A DNA stretch of 64,000 bases from Anaerolineales bacterium. Its GTDB lineage: Bacteria; Chloroflexota; Anaerolineae; Anaerolineales; UBA4823. The stretch spans positions 1 through 64,000 of the forward strand of contig JAFGJM010000033.1 in the NCBI GenBank assembly GCA_016929095.1. The letters are read 5' to 3'. This document shows, in pieces, positions 1 through 7,779 of this stretch; positions within the stretch are counted from its first letter, which is position 1; each line of letters begins with the position of its first letter. The translations under genes were made by a program, and so were the position numbers. Under the pieces are notes generated by a model that was not told the origin of the DNA, did no database searches, and saw only the letters and a list, made by a program, of their open reading frames with translations.

Positions 1-1
1 G

Positions 2-1555
2 AATGGTGCGGAAACAATAACCTTCAAAGCCACCGATCCTGGTGCTCTACATGATGACGATGGAGCGACTTTCACGGTAACCGCGGTAAATGATACACCG
101 GTGGTAAGCGACATCCCCGACCAGACAATCAACGAGGGTGAATCATTTGCCACGATAAATCTGGACGATTATGTGTCGGACGTAGATAACACGGACGCAG
201 AAATGACCTGGACTTCCAGCGGCAACAGTGAATTGAGTGTGAGCATTGTCAACAGGGTAGCGACGATAATCATCCCGGATGCGGATTGGAATGGCGCTGA
301 GACCATTACATTTAGGGCTACCGATCCTGGCGATCTCTATAATCAAGATGAGGCGAACTTCACAGTGACCGGTGTGAACGATGCGCCGGTGGTAAGCGAC
401 ATCCCCGACCAGACGATTAACGAGGGTGAAACCTTTGCCACTATCGCTCTGGATGATTATGTGATGGATGTGGATAACACTGACGCAGAAATGGTCTGGA
501 CACATGTTGGCGACGATGACCTCAATGTGAGCATCATTGACCGGTTAGTTACGATTAGCGTTCCGGATGTGGATTGGAACGGTTCTGAAACGATTAATTT
601 CAAAGCGACTGATCCTGGTGCACTACACGATGAAAATGCGGCAACCTTTACCGTGCTGGCTGTGAACGATGCCCCGGTAGCCGATGCACAATCGGTGAGC
701 ACGGATGAAGATACCGCAAAAGCCATCACCCTCACCGGTTCGGATGTGGAGGACGATGAGTTGACATACGAAGTAGTTGATACGCCAACCCACGGAACGC
801 TAAGCGGTACAGCGCCGGATTTGATCTACACACCGGACGCCGATTACTTTGGCGACGACAGCTTCACCTTCAAGGTGAACGATGGAGCGGTGGACAGCGC
901 AGAAGCGATGGTGTCGATCACGGTCAACCCGGTGAATGATGCCCCGGTAGCCGTGGACGATGCAACCAGCACAGCCGAAGATACAGCATTGGTGTTGAGT
1001 CAGGCAGATCTGACGGGCAATGATACCGATGTAGATAATCTCAGCACGGAATTGAGTGTCATGGCGGTGGGCAATCCGGTGAATGGTGCAGTGGTGTTGG
1101 ATGCGGGCGTGATCACCTTTACCCCCGATCAAGACTTTGTGGGACCCGCAGAGTTTGATTATACGGTTAGCGATGGCGTGCTTATGGATGAAGGACATGT
1201 CTTGATCGATGTCACCGCAGTGAACGATGCGCCGGTGATCACCGAAGGCGAATCAAAACTTGTCCACATGTCTCAAAATGGCGACCCCATCCCATTCAAC
1301 CTGACGCTGCACGCAACAGACACCGAGGACGATGAACTTGCCTGGAGCATCATCAGCCTGGCAAGTCATGGCGAGGCTGTGGCTGGTGGAACCGGTGTGA
1401 TCGGATACACACCGGATGAAGATTTCACCGGCGATGACAGCTTCGTGGTGCAGGTATCGGACGGCAACGGCGGAGTGGACACGATCCTCATCAATGTGAG
1501 CATCACACCCTTTGGACCAGTTATCACGGTGTTCTTGCCGGTGATGATTTACTAA
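2..1555 (+). CDS. Secreted Ig/cadherin-like tandem-repeat protein (5' end outside window)
   Basis: The reading frame is open from base 2, so this is the C-terminal 517 residues of a longer protein. Its GTG at base 101 is internal. The visible part has two complete copies and one partial copy of a repeat of about 96 residues (DNA period 288 bp; each copy carries DIPDQTINEGE, then DWNG.ETI and VNDAPV). Three different cadherin-like/VCBS-type domains follow, with Asp-rich VNDAPV linkers and YTPD.D(Y/F).G.DSF motifs. Such domains usually bind calcium and form extracellular stalks or adhesins. The protein ends in a short tail (VITVFLPVMIY) resembling the tail of the next secreted protein. No enzymatic domain is visible. 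Surface adhesion is an inference. A terminator lies directly downstream. Confidence 0.85.
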   Translation, partial: NGAETITFKATDPGALHDDDGATFTVTAVNDTPVVSDIPDQTINEGESFATINLDDYVSDVDNTDAEMTWTSSGNSELSVSIVNRVATIIIPDADWNGAETITFRATDPGDLYNQDEANFTVTGVNDAPVVSDIPDQTINEGETFATIALDDYVMDVDNTDAEMVWTHVGDDDLNVSIIDRLVTISVPDVDWNGSETINFKATDPGALHDENAATFTVLAVNDAPVADAQSVSTDEDTAKAITLTGSDVEDDELTYEVVDTPTHGTLSGTAPDLIYTPDADYFGDDSFTFKVNDGAVDSAEAMVSITVNPVNDAPVAVDDATSTAEDTALVLSQADLTGNDTDVDNLSTELSVMAVGNPVNGAVVLDAGVITFTPDQDFVGPAEFDYTVSDGVLMDEGHVLIDVTAVNDAPVITEGESKLVHMSQNGDPIPFNLTLHATDTEDDELAWSIISLASHGEAVAGGTGVIGYTPDEDFTGDDSFVVQVSDGNGGVDTILINVSITPFGPVITVFLPVMIY

Positions 1556-1580
1556 AACATTCATATCAGTAGTTTACCAG

Positions 1581-1613
1581 CCAGGCGAGTCAGACTTGCC
1601 TGGTTGGTTTTTT
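1581..1613 (+). terminator. Rho-independent terminator after the repeat protein
   Basis: The arms CCAGGCGAG and CTTGCCTGG form a 9-bp stem with one G-U pair and a 5-nt loop, followed after TTGG by a run of six T. It closes the upstream transcript before the riboswitch region. Confidence 0.85.
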
Positions 1614-1744
1614 ATGAGACTTGTCTGTGAAGCATTATGAAAGAATGAAAGGAGAAAGCATTTTCGTTTATCAAGAAAAGTTTGCATGTTTGTAAGTAAA
1701 GCATGAAATTAACTTGTCGATAACAAAACAGAAGAAATATCCGA

Positions 1745-1826
1745 AAAAGGCAAAACCGGTGAAAACCGGCGTCGCAAAGCCATGGGTCTAAAGTCACATT
1801 AGTGACCATGATTGCCAGGTTGCCGA
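1745..1826 (+). promoter_or_regulatory. Cyclic-di-GMP-I (GEMM) riboswitch, copy 1
   Basis: The sequence carries the conserved GEMM-I blocks in order: GGCAAAACC (P1 5' side), a P2 hairpin CCGGT-GAAA-ACCGG with a GNRA tetraloop, CGCAAAGCCATGGG, the tetraloop receptor GTCTAAAG, a P3 hairpin GTCAC-ATTA-GTGAC, CATGATTGCC, and the P1 3' side CCAGGTTGCCG. This class binds c-di-GMP. The P1 3' strand (1815-1824) can instead pair with 1860-1870, the 5' arm of the next terminator. That predicts an OFF switch: ligand stabilises P1, frees the terminator arm and stops transcription. Confidence 0.96.
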
Positions 1827-1859
1827 AGATTAATCATTATTAGATGTTCATTTTTATTC

Positions 1860-1897
1860 GGCGAGCCTGGAACCCACTCAGGCTCGCTGCTTTTTTT
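1860..1897 (+). terminator. Riboswitch-controlled terminator between the two GEMM elements
   Basis: GCGAGCCTG (1861-1869) pairs perfectly with CAGGCTCGC (1879-1887), followed by TGC and seven T. The segment 1860-1870 also complements the P1 3' strand of riboswitch copy 1 (CCAGGTTGCC) over ten pairs with one bulged G. Riboswitch folding and terminator folding should therefore be coupled. Confidence 0.88.
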
Positions 1898-1925
1898 ACA
1901 GGTTAACAACCAAATATCGTTCGAT

Positions 1926-2006
1926 AAAGGCAAAACCGGCGAAAGCCGGCTACGCAAAGCCATGGATCTAAAGTCACATAAGTGACCATGATTGCCAGGT
2001 TACCGA
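1926..2006 (+). promoter_or_regulatory. Cyclic-di-GMP-I (GEMM) riboswitch, copy 2
   Basis: This is a second complete GEMM-I aptamer, 180 bp downstream of the first and nearly identical in its core. It has GGCAAAACC, a compensated P2 hairpin CCGGC-GAAA-GCCGG, CGCAAAGCCATGG, ATCTAAAG, GTCAC-ATA-GTGAC, and CCAGGTTACCG at the end. The P2 changes relative to copy 1 keep base pairing, which argues for function rather than a fresh duplication. It ends only about 8 bases before the first ATG of the downstream gene, with no second terminator visible, so translational control is the likelier output. Confidence 0.95.
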
Positions 2007-2013
2007 AAACGGA

Positions 2014-3666
2014 ATGAGAAACCTTAACGTTTACCCCAAAGATAAAATTTATACGTTATACGCCTGGTTGAGCGGATTTATTCGGGTACAAATATCCGGG
2101 CACTTTTATAAGCAAGTTCGAGTAGTCCTTGTCACCTTCATTACCTTGTTTTGTATGATCATTAACCCGAACACAGCATTTTCTGCTTCATTTGACAAGG
2201 CTTCAACGAGGTTGCCCACCTCTTCTATGATCAATTATCGAAACAAACACTATTCCGGTTCGATGGCAACAAATCAACATCTGGAAGAATCGGGCATAAA
2301 AGAGCATGTGCTAAAGTTCTATCTGGAACCGGCGCTTGTTACGGATATGGAATTTGCCAAAATGGTGTTGCCCAAATATGTTGAGGACATGAATACCATC
2401 CTGGCAAAAAATACCAACCGCCGGTTGGTATTCGATCCCGAAACGGGCATCATTCTCACCGAAACCCAACCGCAAACCAATTCCGCCTCGCTCCCTTTGC
2501 CTTTGGAGGGATTTGAGATTTGGGCGCATGCCGTATTGAGCAGTTATCCCTATTCATATGATGGATATGGTGGCCTCGACGCAAGCGGCGCGGGGGTTTT
2601 GGCAGGATTGAAGTGGCGGAAAATATATAATCCTGATGAGGTCTCCGGCGCCGAATTAAAAGATTATTGGATCCAGGTAAACAACATGCTCCACGAATTA
2701 GCGCATGTATATAAAGCCGGCATCGGAGAATACTATAAACTTGCCACCATCCAGGATGCTACAGGCGTTTCCCCATCTTTGAATATAAATTTGCTTGATC
2801 CGGATGATTCATTCTGGAGTGATAAACTGGATTTCAAACCCGATCCGCTATTACGAAATGCTGTCCAGGAGGGAATACTTGATCGCCAGGCTTTGCTTGA
2901 TTATGTCAAATATTCTGAATTAACCGCAGCCATCATGAATGGCGATTATCGCAATGGCACGCCGACAGTTGATCTGCAAAATATCACGGTAAATGTCACG
3001 AATGAAAACGGTGAACCCATAGCAGATGCCAATGTGAAAATATGGAGTGTGATCGGAAGAGCGCCTTATAATGCCGAGTTGTTTTTGGATTCGATGACCA
3101 ACCTGAACGGACAAATATCTTTTGCCTGGGGAGGCGCCAGTAATCCACATAATAACTATGATTTTCTGCGTTTAATAAAAGTATATAAAGATGGATTTAT
3201 TGCTTCGGCTAAGTATGTTTCGATATACGACGCAGATATCGAGAAACTCGTTAAAGGTAATGATTTGTATGATATAACAATGCCTCTGGCGAATACAACA
3301 ATTCCAACTGTCTCATCGATCACATGTGGCAGCCCCAATCCTACTGTCGCAAATAGTGTGGATTTCGTCGTTACGTTTTCCGAACTTGTAACCGGAGTGG
3401 ATGAAACAGATTTTATTGCTACCAAAACCGGTATTTCTGATGCGGTCGTAAACCGGGTAAGCGGCTTGGGGGATACTTATACCGTGAACGTGTTCAGCGG
3501 CAGCAGCGGTGATATCAGCCTGGAAGTGGTGGATAACGATACAATTATGGGAGTCGATCTTAATGTATTAGGAGGCATAGGGGTAGATGGTTTGAATTTT
3601 TCTGATGGGGAAACGTGCACGATTAGTTTTGCAAATCGAATATTTCTCCCAATAATCCAACATTGA
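2014..3666 (+). CDS. Secreted HExxH putative metalloprotease with Ig-like domains
   Basis: This 550-residue protein has a hydrophobic signal-like segment at about 36-58 (ending in AFSA), a globular domain at about 60-290, and a zinc-type HELAH at 227-231 followed by Glu239. At about 318-400 there is a carboxypeptidase-regulatory/Ig-like domain (NENGEPIADANVKIW), and at about 425-540 a bacterial Ig-like domain (VDFVVTFSELVTGVDETDF). It ends in IFLPIIQH. No peptidase family could be named, so protease activity rests on the HExxH motif alone. The start at 2014 lacks a good Shine-Dalgarno and gives a 35-residue leader before the hydrophobic stretch; a later TTG start is possible. It lies directly under tandem c-di-GMP riboswitches, so expression should follow c-di-GMP levels. 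Confidence 0.75.
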   Translation: MRNLNVYPKDKIYTLYAWLSGFIRVQISGHFYKQVRVVLVTFITLFCMIINPNTAFSASFDKASTRLPTSSMINYRNKHYSGSMATNQHLEESGIKEHVLKFYLEPALVTDMEFAKMVLPKYVEDMNTILAKNTNRRLVFDPETGIILTETQPQTNSASLPLPLEGFEIWAHAVLSSYPYSYDGYGGLDASGAGVLAGLKWRKIYNPDEVSGAELKDYWIQVNNMLHELAHVYKAGIGEYYKLATIQDATGVSPSLNINLLDPDDSFWSDKLDFKPDPLLRNAVQEGILDRQALLDYVKYSELTAAIMNGDYRNGTPTVDLQNITVNVTNENGEPIADANVKIWSVIGRAPYNAELFLDSMTNLNGQISFAWGGASNPHNNYDFLRLIKVYKDGFIASAKYVSIYDADIEKLVKGNDLYDITMPLANTTIPTVSSITCGSPNPTVANSVDFVVTFSELVTGVDETDFIATKTGISDAVVNRVSGLGDTYTVNVFSGSSGDISLEVVDNDTIMGVDLNVLGGIGVDGLNFSDGETCTISFANRIFLPIIQH

Positions 3667-3715
3667 TATCTTAGACATCTCACTGCTGGCCGAATGGTGG
3701 CGGAAGAAAAGCCTG

Positions 3716-3752
3716 AGCATTCCTGGATTTTCATATCGGGAATGCTTTATTA
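3716..3752 (+). terminator. Terminator after the HELAH protein
   Basis: AGCATTCC (3716-3723) pairs with GGAATGCT (3739-3746), followed by a T-rich tail TTATTATTATTT. Confidence 0.7.
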
Positions 3753-3874
3753 TTATTTCTAGCGACTATGATAAAATCATCAACACATCATACAACAGAA
3801 AAGTCCAGCCATTATCTCATCTCAATTGATTTCGAAACAGGCAATTATTTAATAAAAAATATGGAAGGGTATCT

Positions 3875-4447
3875 ATGAAGCATCATACCGGTTCGGTGGA
3901 AGTAATTACAGGATCGATGTTCAGCGGAAAGACCGATGAATTGATCCGGCGTTTACGTCGGGCGACAATCGCACGCCAGAAAGTACAGGTATTCAAGCCG
4001 GCCATTGATAATCGCTATAACAATGAAAAGGTCACATCTCATGCGGGAAGCGATTTTGAGGCTATTCCCATAAAGTCATCCGCCGATATAAAAAAGCATT
4101 TAGATGCAGAAACCACTGTCGTTGCTGTGGACGAAGCGCAATTTTTAGATATGGATATCACTCGGATTGTTCAGGAACTGGCAAACGATGGAAAGAGAGT
4201 GATCGTAGCCGGGTTGGATACCGATTTCAGAGGTGAACCCTTTGGACCTATGCCTGTCTTGATTGCCCAGGCTGAAGATGTAGATAAACTCCACGCCATA
4301 TGTATGGAATGCGGCGAGCAGGCTACTCGAACCCAAAGGTTGGTGAATGGTAAACCGGCTCATTACAACGATCCAGTGGTGATCGTTGGGGCGGCAGAGA
4401 TGTACGAAGCGCGGTGTCGTAAACATCATATTGTTCCTCGTGATTAG
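3875..4447 (+). CDS. tdk: Thymidine kinase (type II, zinc-binding)
   Basis: The enzyme phosphorylates thymidine to dTMP with ATP in pyrimidine salvage. The 190-residue length is normal for bacterial type II thymidine kinases. Visible motifs are the P-loop GSMFSGKT (13-20), VAVDEAQF with the catalytic Glu, the paired Cys of CMECG, and the C-terminal CRKHH that completes the structural zinc site. A GGAAGGG ribosome-binding site precedes the ATG. Ten bases downstream begins hypoxanthine phosphoribosyltransferase, so the two salvage genes and the following CCA-adding enzyme look like one transcript. Confidence 0.95.
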   Translation: MKHHTGSVEVITGSMFSGKTDELIRRLRRATIARQKVQVFKPAIDNRYNNEKVTSHAGSDFEAIPIKSSADIKKHLDAETTVVAVDEAQFLDMDITRIVQELANDGKRVIVAGLDTDFRGEPFGPMPVLIAQAEDVDKLHAICMECGEQATRTQRLVNGKPAHYNDPVVIVGAAEMYEARCRKHHIVPRD

Positions 4448-4456
4448 AAAGCACGT

Positions 4457-5035
4457 ATGCAGGAAATGATACCCATGCAAAAATATCAGGAATTCCTTGA
4501 TGAGATCATTATTCCCGAAGATGTACTGCAAAAGCGTATCGCTGAATTAGGCGCAGAAATTAGCCGGGATTATCAAGGGGAACATGTACATCTTATTTGC
4601 ATCTTACGGGGAGGTGTGTTATTTCTGGCTGACTTGATGCGCCATATCACCGTGCCCAACTCCATTGACTTTATGGCGGTTTCCTCATATGGGGTTGGCG
4701 CCAGACAATCTTCGGGGAAAGTCAGGATTACCTTGGATTTGCAGGAAGATATCCGCAATCGACATGTCATTTTGGTGGAAGATATCGTTGACAGTGGTTA
4801 TACGATAGCATCTGTGTTGGATTTTTTAGAAACGCGCCACCCCAAAAGCCTTAAAGTGTGCACCCTATTAAACAAAGAAGAGAGGCGGGAAATTAAAGTG
4901 CCCATCGATTATTGCGGGTTTGTGATCCCGGATAAATTTGTATTTGGTTATGGCTTGGATTTAGACGAGTTGTATCGTAATCTGCCGTTCATCGGGACGG
5001 TTAATACCGACCGATATTGTCCCCCAGATCATTAA
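4457..5035 (+). CDS. hpt: Hypoxanthine phosphoribosyltransferase
   Basis: It converts hypoxanthine (and usually guanine) plus PRPP to the nucleotide in purine salvage. The PRPP-binding motif VILVEDIVDSGYT is present, as are the flexible-loop SSYG segment, LRGG near residue 50, and the C-terminal FVFGYGLDLDELYRNLPFIG typical of the family. Three in-frame ATG codons (4457, 4466, 4475) precede the conserved part. The third has the best upstream AGGAA, so the protein may be six residues shorter than given. The gene follows tdk closely and its end nearly touches the next gene. Confidence 0.94.
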   Translation: MQEMIPMQKYQEFLDEIIIPEDVLQKRIAELGAEISRDYQGEHVHLICILRGGVLFLADLMRHITVPNSIDFMAVSSYGVGARQSSGKVRITLDLQEDIRNRHVILVEDIVDSGYTIASVLDFLETRHPKSLKVCTLLNKEERREIKVPIDYCGFVIPDKFVFGYGLDLDELYRNLPFIGTVNTDRYCPPDH

Positions 5036-5040
5036 TCATC

Positions 5041-6546
5041 GTGACTGAAATCCAAAGATTGAATAATCTGATCATCCCCGAGGCGGTTCAAAAGGCTTTA
5101 CCCCATAATATTCCGATATATCTGGTGGGCGGCGCCATACGTGATGCATTGATCGGGCGGCGTGTGGAAGACCTGGATTTTGTTTTACCCACACAGGCGT
5201 TGAAAACTGCCCGCCGGTTGGCGAATGCCTTATCGAGTGATTTTTACGTGCTTGACGATGAAAGAGAAATTGGGCGTGTGATTATTTCAAAGGAGCAGGG
5301 TGGTCGGCAAATACTCGATTTTGCTTTACAACGGCATGAAAATTTAGAAGGTGATCTAACCGCCAGGGATTTCACGATCAATGCCATGGCGATTGATATA
5401 AACAATCCTCAACAGGTGATCGATCCTCTGGGCGGCGGCCATGATTTACATGCCAGGATATTGCGTACATGTTCCGCTGCCTCAATCAGCGATGACCCGG
5501 TACGCATCCTGCGCGCCATTCGTATGGCAACCTTATTTCAATTGCGTATCCACCCGGACACCTTGCGTCAAATCCGGCAGGGGGTTGAAAAAATTTGCCT
5601 GGTCTCAACAGAACGCATCCGCGATGAAATTTACCGCATACTGGATACGCCTGGATGTGCTTCATCCATCCGAGTTTTGGATAGTTTAGGTGTGCTCAAG
5701 GTTTTATTCCCGGAACTTGAAACCTTAAAAAATGAATCAACCCTCCATGACGATCGAAAAGACCAATGGGAATATACTTTGGATGTATTGAACCGGATGG
5801 AAGTTTTATTGTCAACGCTCGCCCCTCAACCCGACCCAGAATCCGGAAATAACCTCATGCTGGGTTTGGTAGCATTAAAACTGGGACGCTATCGAAAACT
5901 TCTTAATACCCACCTGCGTAAAGAACTTACACCATCCCGGTCGGCAAGGCAGACATTGTTATTCTCTGTACTGTTCCATCGATATCATGAAAGTAAATCC
6001 AGGGTGGGAGAAGCATTGGATGGGCCGTACAGTACTCACAAACGATCAGCAATTATTAAATCCCGCATGCAATCCTTATGCCTGGGGAATGTGGAAATCG
6101 ACCGCATGATGAAAATTATGACCAATTATTCTCTACCCCAATTAGGAAATGACCATGGCGCTATGCCAACTCGGCGGGAAATTTATCGATACTTTAAGGC
6201 TACCGGAGAGAGCGGGATAGATGCGGGGCTGCTATACCTGGTAAATAAGATGGCTATGGGCGGTTTGGATTTGACCGCAGATCAATTTGTCCATGCGTTA
6301 AGTATTGTTCGTGCTTTATATGAAGCCTGGTGGGAGAAGTTTAATGAAGTCATTTCGCCTACTCCTTGGGTAAATGGCAATGAAATCATGGAAAGCTTTC
6401 AGTTAGCGCCTGGTCCGCTGCTCGGGAAAATTTTATCGGATGTTCAAGAGGCGCAAGCTGCTGGCGAAGTTAACTCAAAAGAAGAAGCGTTAGCTCAGGT
6501 GTCACATTTGATCAAGCGATATCATGGATATATCAGCGATTACTAA
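5041..6546 (+). CDS. CCA tRNA nucleotidyltransferase / poly(A) polymerase family
   Basis: It adds or repairs the 3' CCA end of tRNA, or is a poly(A) polymerase of the same class II family; sequence alone does not separate these. The nucleotidyltransferase head shows LVGGAIRD (residues 28-34) and the metal-binding DLDF (44-47), then ARDFTINAMAID and RILRAIRMATLFQLRIHP. The C-terminal half is helical and divergent, total about 501 residues. The GTG at 5041 is preferred over an in-frame TTG at 5017, because the latter lies inside hpt. The gene is downstream of hpt with a 5-bp gap. Confidence 0.88.
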   Translation: MTEIQRLNNLIIPEAVQKALPHNIPIYLVGGAIRDALIGRRVEDLDFVLPTQALKTARRLANALSSDFYVLDDEREIGRVIISKEQGGRQILDFALQRHENLEGDLTARDFTINAMAIDINNPQQVIDPLGGGHDLHARILRTCSAASISDDPVRILRAIRMATLFQLRIHPDTLRQIRQGVEKICLVSTERIRDEIYRILDTPGCASSIRVLDSLGVLKVLFPELETLKNESTLHDDRKDQWEYTLDVLNRMEVLLSTLAPQPDPESGNNLMLGLVALKLGRYRKLLNTHLRKELTPSRSARQTLLFSVLFHRYHESKSRVGEALDGPYSTHKRSAIIKSRMQSLCLGNVEIDRMMKIMTNYSLPQLGNDHGAMPTRREIYRYFKATGESGIDAGLLYLVNKMAMGGLDLTADQFVHALSIVRALYEAWWEKFNEVISPTPWVNGNEIMESFQLAPGPLLGKILSDVQEAQAAGEVNSKEEALAQVSHLIKRYHGYISDY

Positions 6547-6548
6547 AC

Positions 6549-6577
6549 GGTTATCTTAAAAGAAGAATAACCATTTT
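6549..6577. terminator. Possible bidirectional terminator between convergent genes
   Basis: GGTTAT (6549-6554) and ATAACC (6567-6572) form a short stem followed by ATTTT. It sits between the end of the CCA-type gene and the convergent zinc-ribbon gene. The stem is weak. Confidence 0.4.
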
Positions 6578-6590
6578 CCTCGATTTATTC

Positions 6591-6893
6591 TCAGGGAAAA
6601 AGATCCCCCAGCACCGGTTGGTAATAACAACGACATCCCAGGGGGTGCGAGCAGCCTTCCACTGGCAATACCAGCACGTTTTCTTTTGTGTAAGCGCCTT
6701 CCGCCTGACGACAAGCCGGACAACAGTCGTGGTTTACGGCTATTCTGACATACGCGATGCGAGGATTTTCCCGAATACGTTTCAATGCCATAGCTGTGGT
6801 GGAAAATTGTGATAAATCCGCGTGACATTGTTCGCAGCTTTTAGCTGAGTCGGGAGATAAGGCATGACATTGGGAGCAAGTTTGCACATTCAC
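6591..6893 (-). CDS. Small cysteine-rich zinc-ribbon protein
   Basis: A 100-residue protein with an N-terminal double zinc-knuckle (CSQCH and CEQCH) and a second Cys cluster (CCPACRQAEG, then CSHPLGCRCYY). The C-terminal half, with VNHDCCPACR and GCRC.Y, resembles small phage-head or metal-binding treble-clef proteins, but I cannot name a family. A strong AGGAGG lies just upstream of the ATG. It follows the lone receiver gene on the same strand but is separated from it by a terminator. Function unknown. Confidence 0.75.
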   Translation of the reverse strand: MNVQTCSQCHALSPDSAKSCEQCHADLSQFSTTAMALKRIRENPRIAYVRIAVNHDCCPACRQAEGAYTKENVLVLPVEGCSHPLGCRCYYQPVLGDLFP

Positions 6894-6944
6894 CTCCTGT
6901 TTATTGTTTAATATTTTAATCGAGATTATGAGTATTGGTTGGTT

Positions 6945-6991
6945 AAAAAAAACACCCCAAAGTATTTGATCTTTGGGGCGGGTGATTTTTT
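6945..6991 (-). terminator. Terminator between the receiver gene and the zinc-ribbon gene
   Basis: CCCCAAAG (6955-6962) and CTTTGGGG (6971-6978) form a perfect 8-bp stem with an 8-nt loop. Read on the minus strand it is followed by a long T run (complement of the A run at 6945-6952). It also has T runs on the plus side, so it could work both ways. Confidence 0.85.
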
Positions 6992-7006
6992 ACTTTTTTT
7001 GCGAAA

Positions 7007-7423
7007 TCAGGTGCTGATGGATAATTTACCAGTGCCCAATTCCTCTGCACGCGCTCGCCGGGCAAGCCGCTTCAAATGTGCTACCAGAACGCTGTTAGGT
7101 ATAGGCTTGATCATATAATCATCCGCACCTTCATCCAGGGCTTTGGCTACTAATTCGGGCTTACTGACCGCTGAAAGCACAAAAATCGGCACCTGACTGA
7201 ATGCACGAATAGCTCTAGTGACTTCCCACCCATCCATATCGGGCATGAGTAAATCCAGGATAACCACTTCTGGTTTAATGCGTTTGGTTGCTTCTATTCC
7301 GTCTGGTCCTGTACTTGCTTCGAAGACATCAAAAGCAAAGGGCTCTAACACTAATTTAAGCATCTCGCTCATTGTTTTGTCATCATCGATGACCAGAACT
7401 TTTGTTGGTTTGCCGTTATCCAC
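7007..7423 (-). CDS. Single-domain response regulator (receiver only)
   Basis: This 138-residue CheY-like receiver has an acidic pocket DDD at 13-15, phospho-acceptor Asp57 in VVILDLLMP, the conserved Ser/Thr position in FVLSA, and Lys106 in YMIKP. No output domain is attached, only a short basic tail. GTG is the start, with GAGG nine bases upstream. It is divergent from a two-kinase operon at 7780 and is a plausible partner of those kinases, acting by protein-protein contact. That pairing is inferred from position only. Confidence 0.9.
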   Translation of the reverse strand: MDNGKPTKVLVIDDDKTMSEMLKLVLEPFAFDVFEASTGPDGIEATKRIKPEVVILDLLMPDMDGWEVTRAIRAFSQVPIFVLSAVSKPELVAKALDEGADDYMIKPIPNSVLVAHLKRLARRARAEELGTGKLSIST

Positions 7424-7687
7424 AGAAATGAACCTCTATATTGCTTGATTTTGAGAATATTATTAACCACCGTTCTTTACTGGTAACCGCTTCAATTATG
7501 CATTAAAAAAAACCAATTGCACCTTACAGATACTTTACAAGTCGACATGAAAAAACCGAATGATGAAAAACGGATGGTATTTGAGTATTTTTTGTCTAAT
7601 ATGTGGGGGATATCCAAGAAAAAGCGCCATATATTGGGTGATTTGCCGCGGCAGTTGAATCATTCTAAGCCCCTTAAATAAATTAAC

Positions 7688-7716
7688 TTGCAGTAAGTTG
7701 AATTAAAGGATATGAT
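7688..7716 (+). promoter_or_regulatory. Predicted sigma-70 type promoter of the signalling operon
   Basis: TTGCAG (7688-7693), a 17-bp spacer, then TATGAT (7711-7716), about 64 bp before the kinase gene. The rest of the 356-bp divergent region 7424-7779 shows no gene or strong structure. Confidence 0.55.
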
Positions 7717-7779
7717 TAGTCAACTATCGATGCAAAGTATATTCCAGAAAATATTTCGGGAGTAACCAAAAATCTCCAG

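Noticed and set aside
800..1198. Antisense frames within the Ig-repeat gene and other long antisense frames (for example inside argG, argH and the GH13 gene)
   Set aside because: They mirror strongly coding genes on the other strand, lack ribosome-binding sites, and give His- or Arg-rich low-complexity products.
2014..2110. A second terminator coupled to riboswitch copy 2
   Set aside because: Only a weak CGGGTA/TATCCG stem near 2084-2100 with four T was seen, and it lies inside the coding frame.
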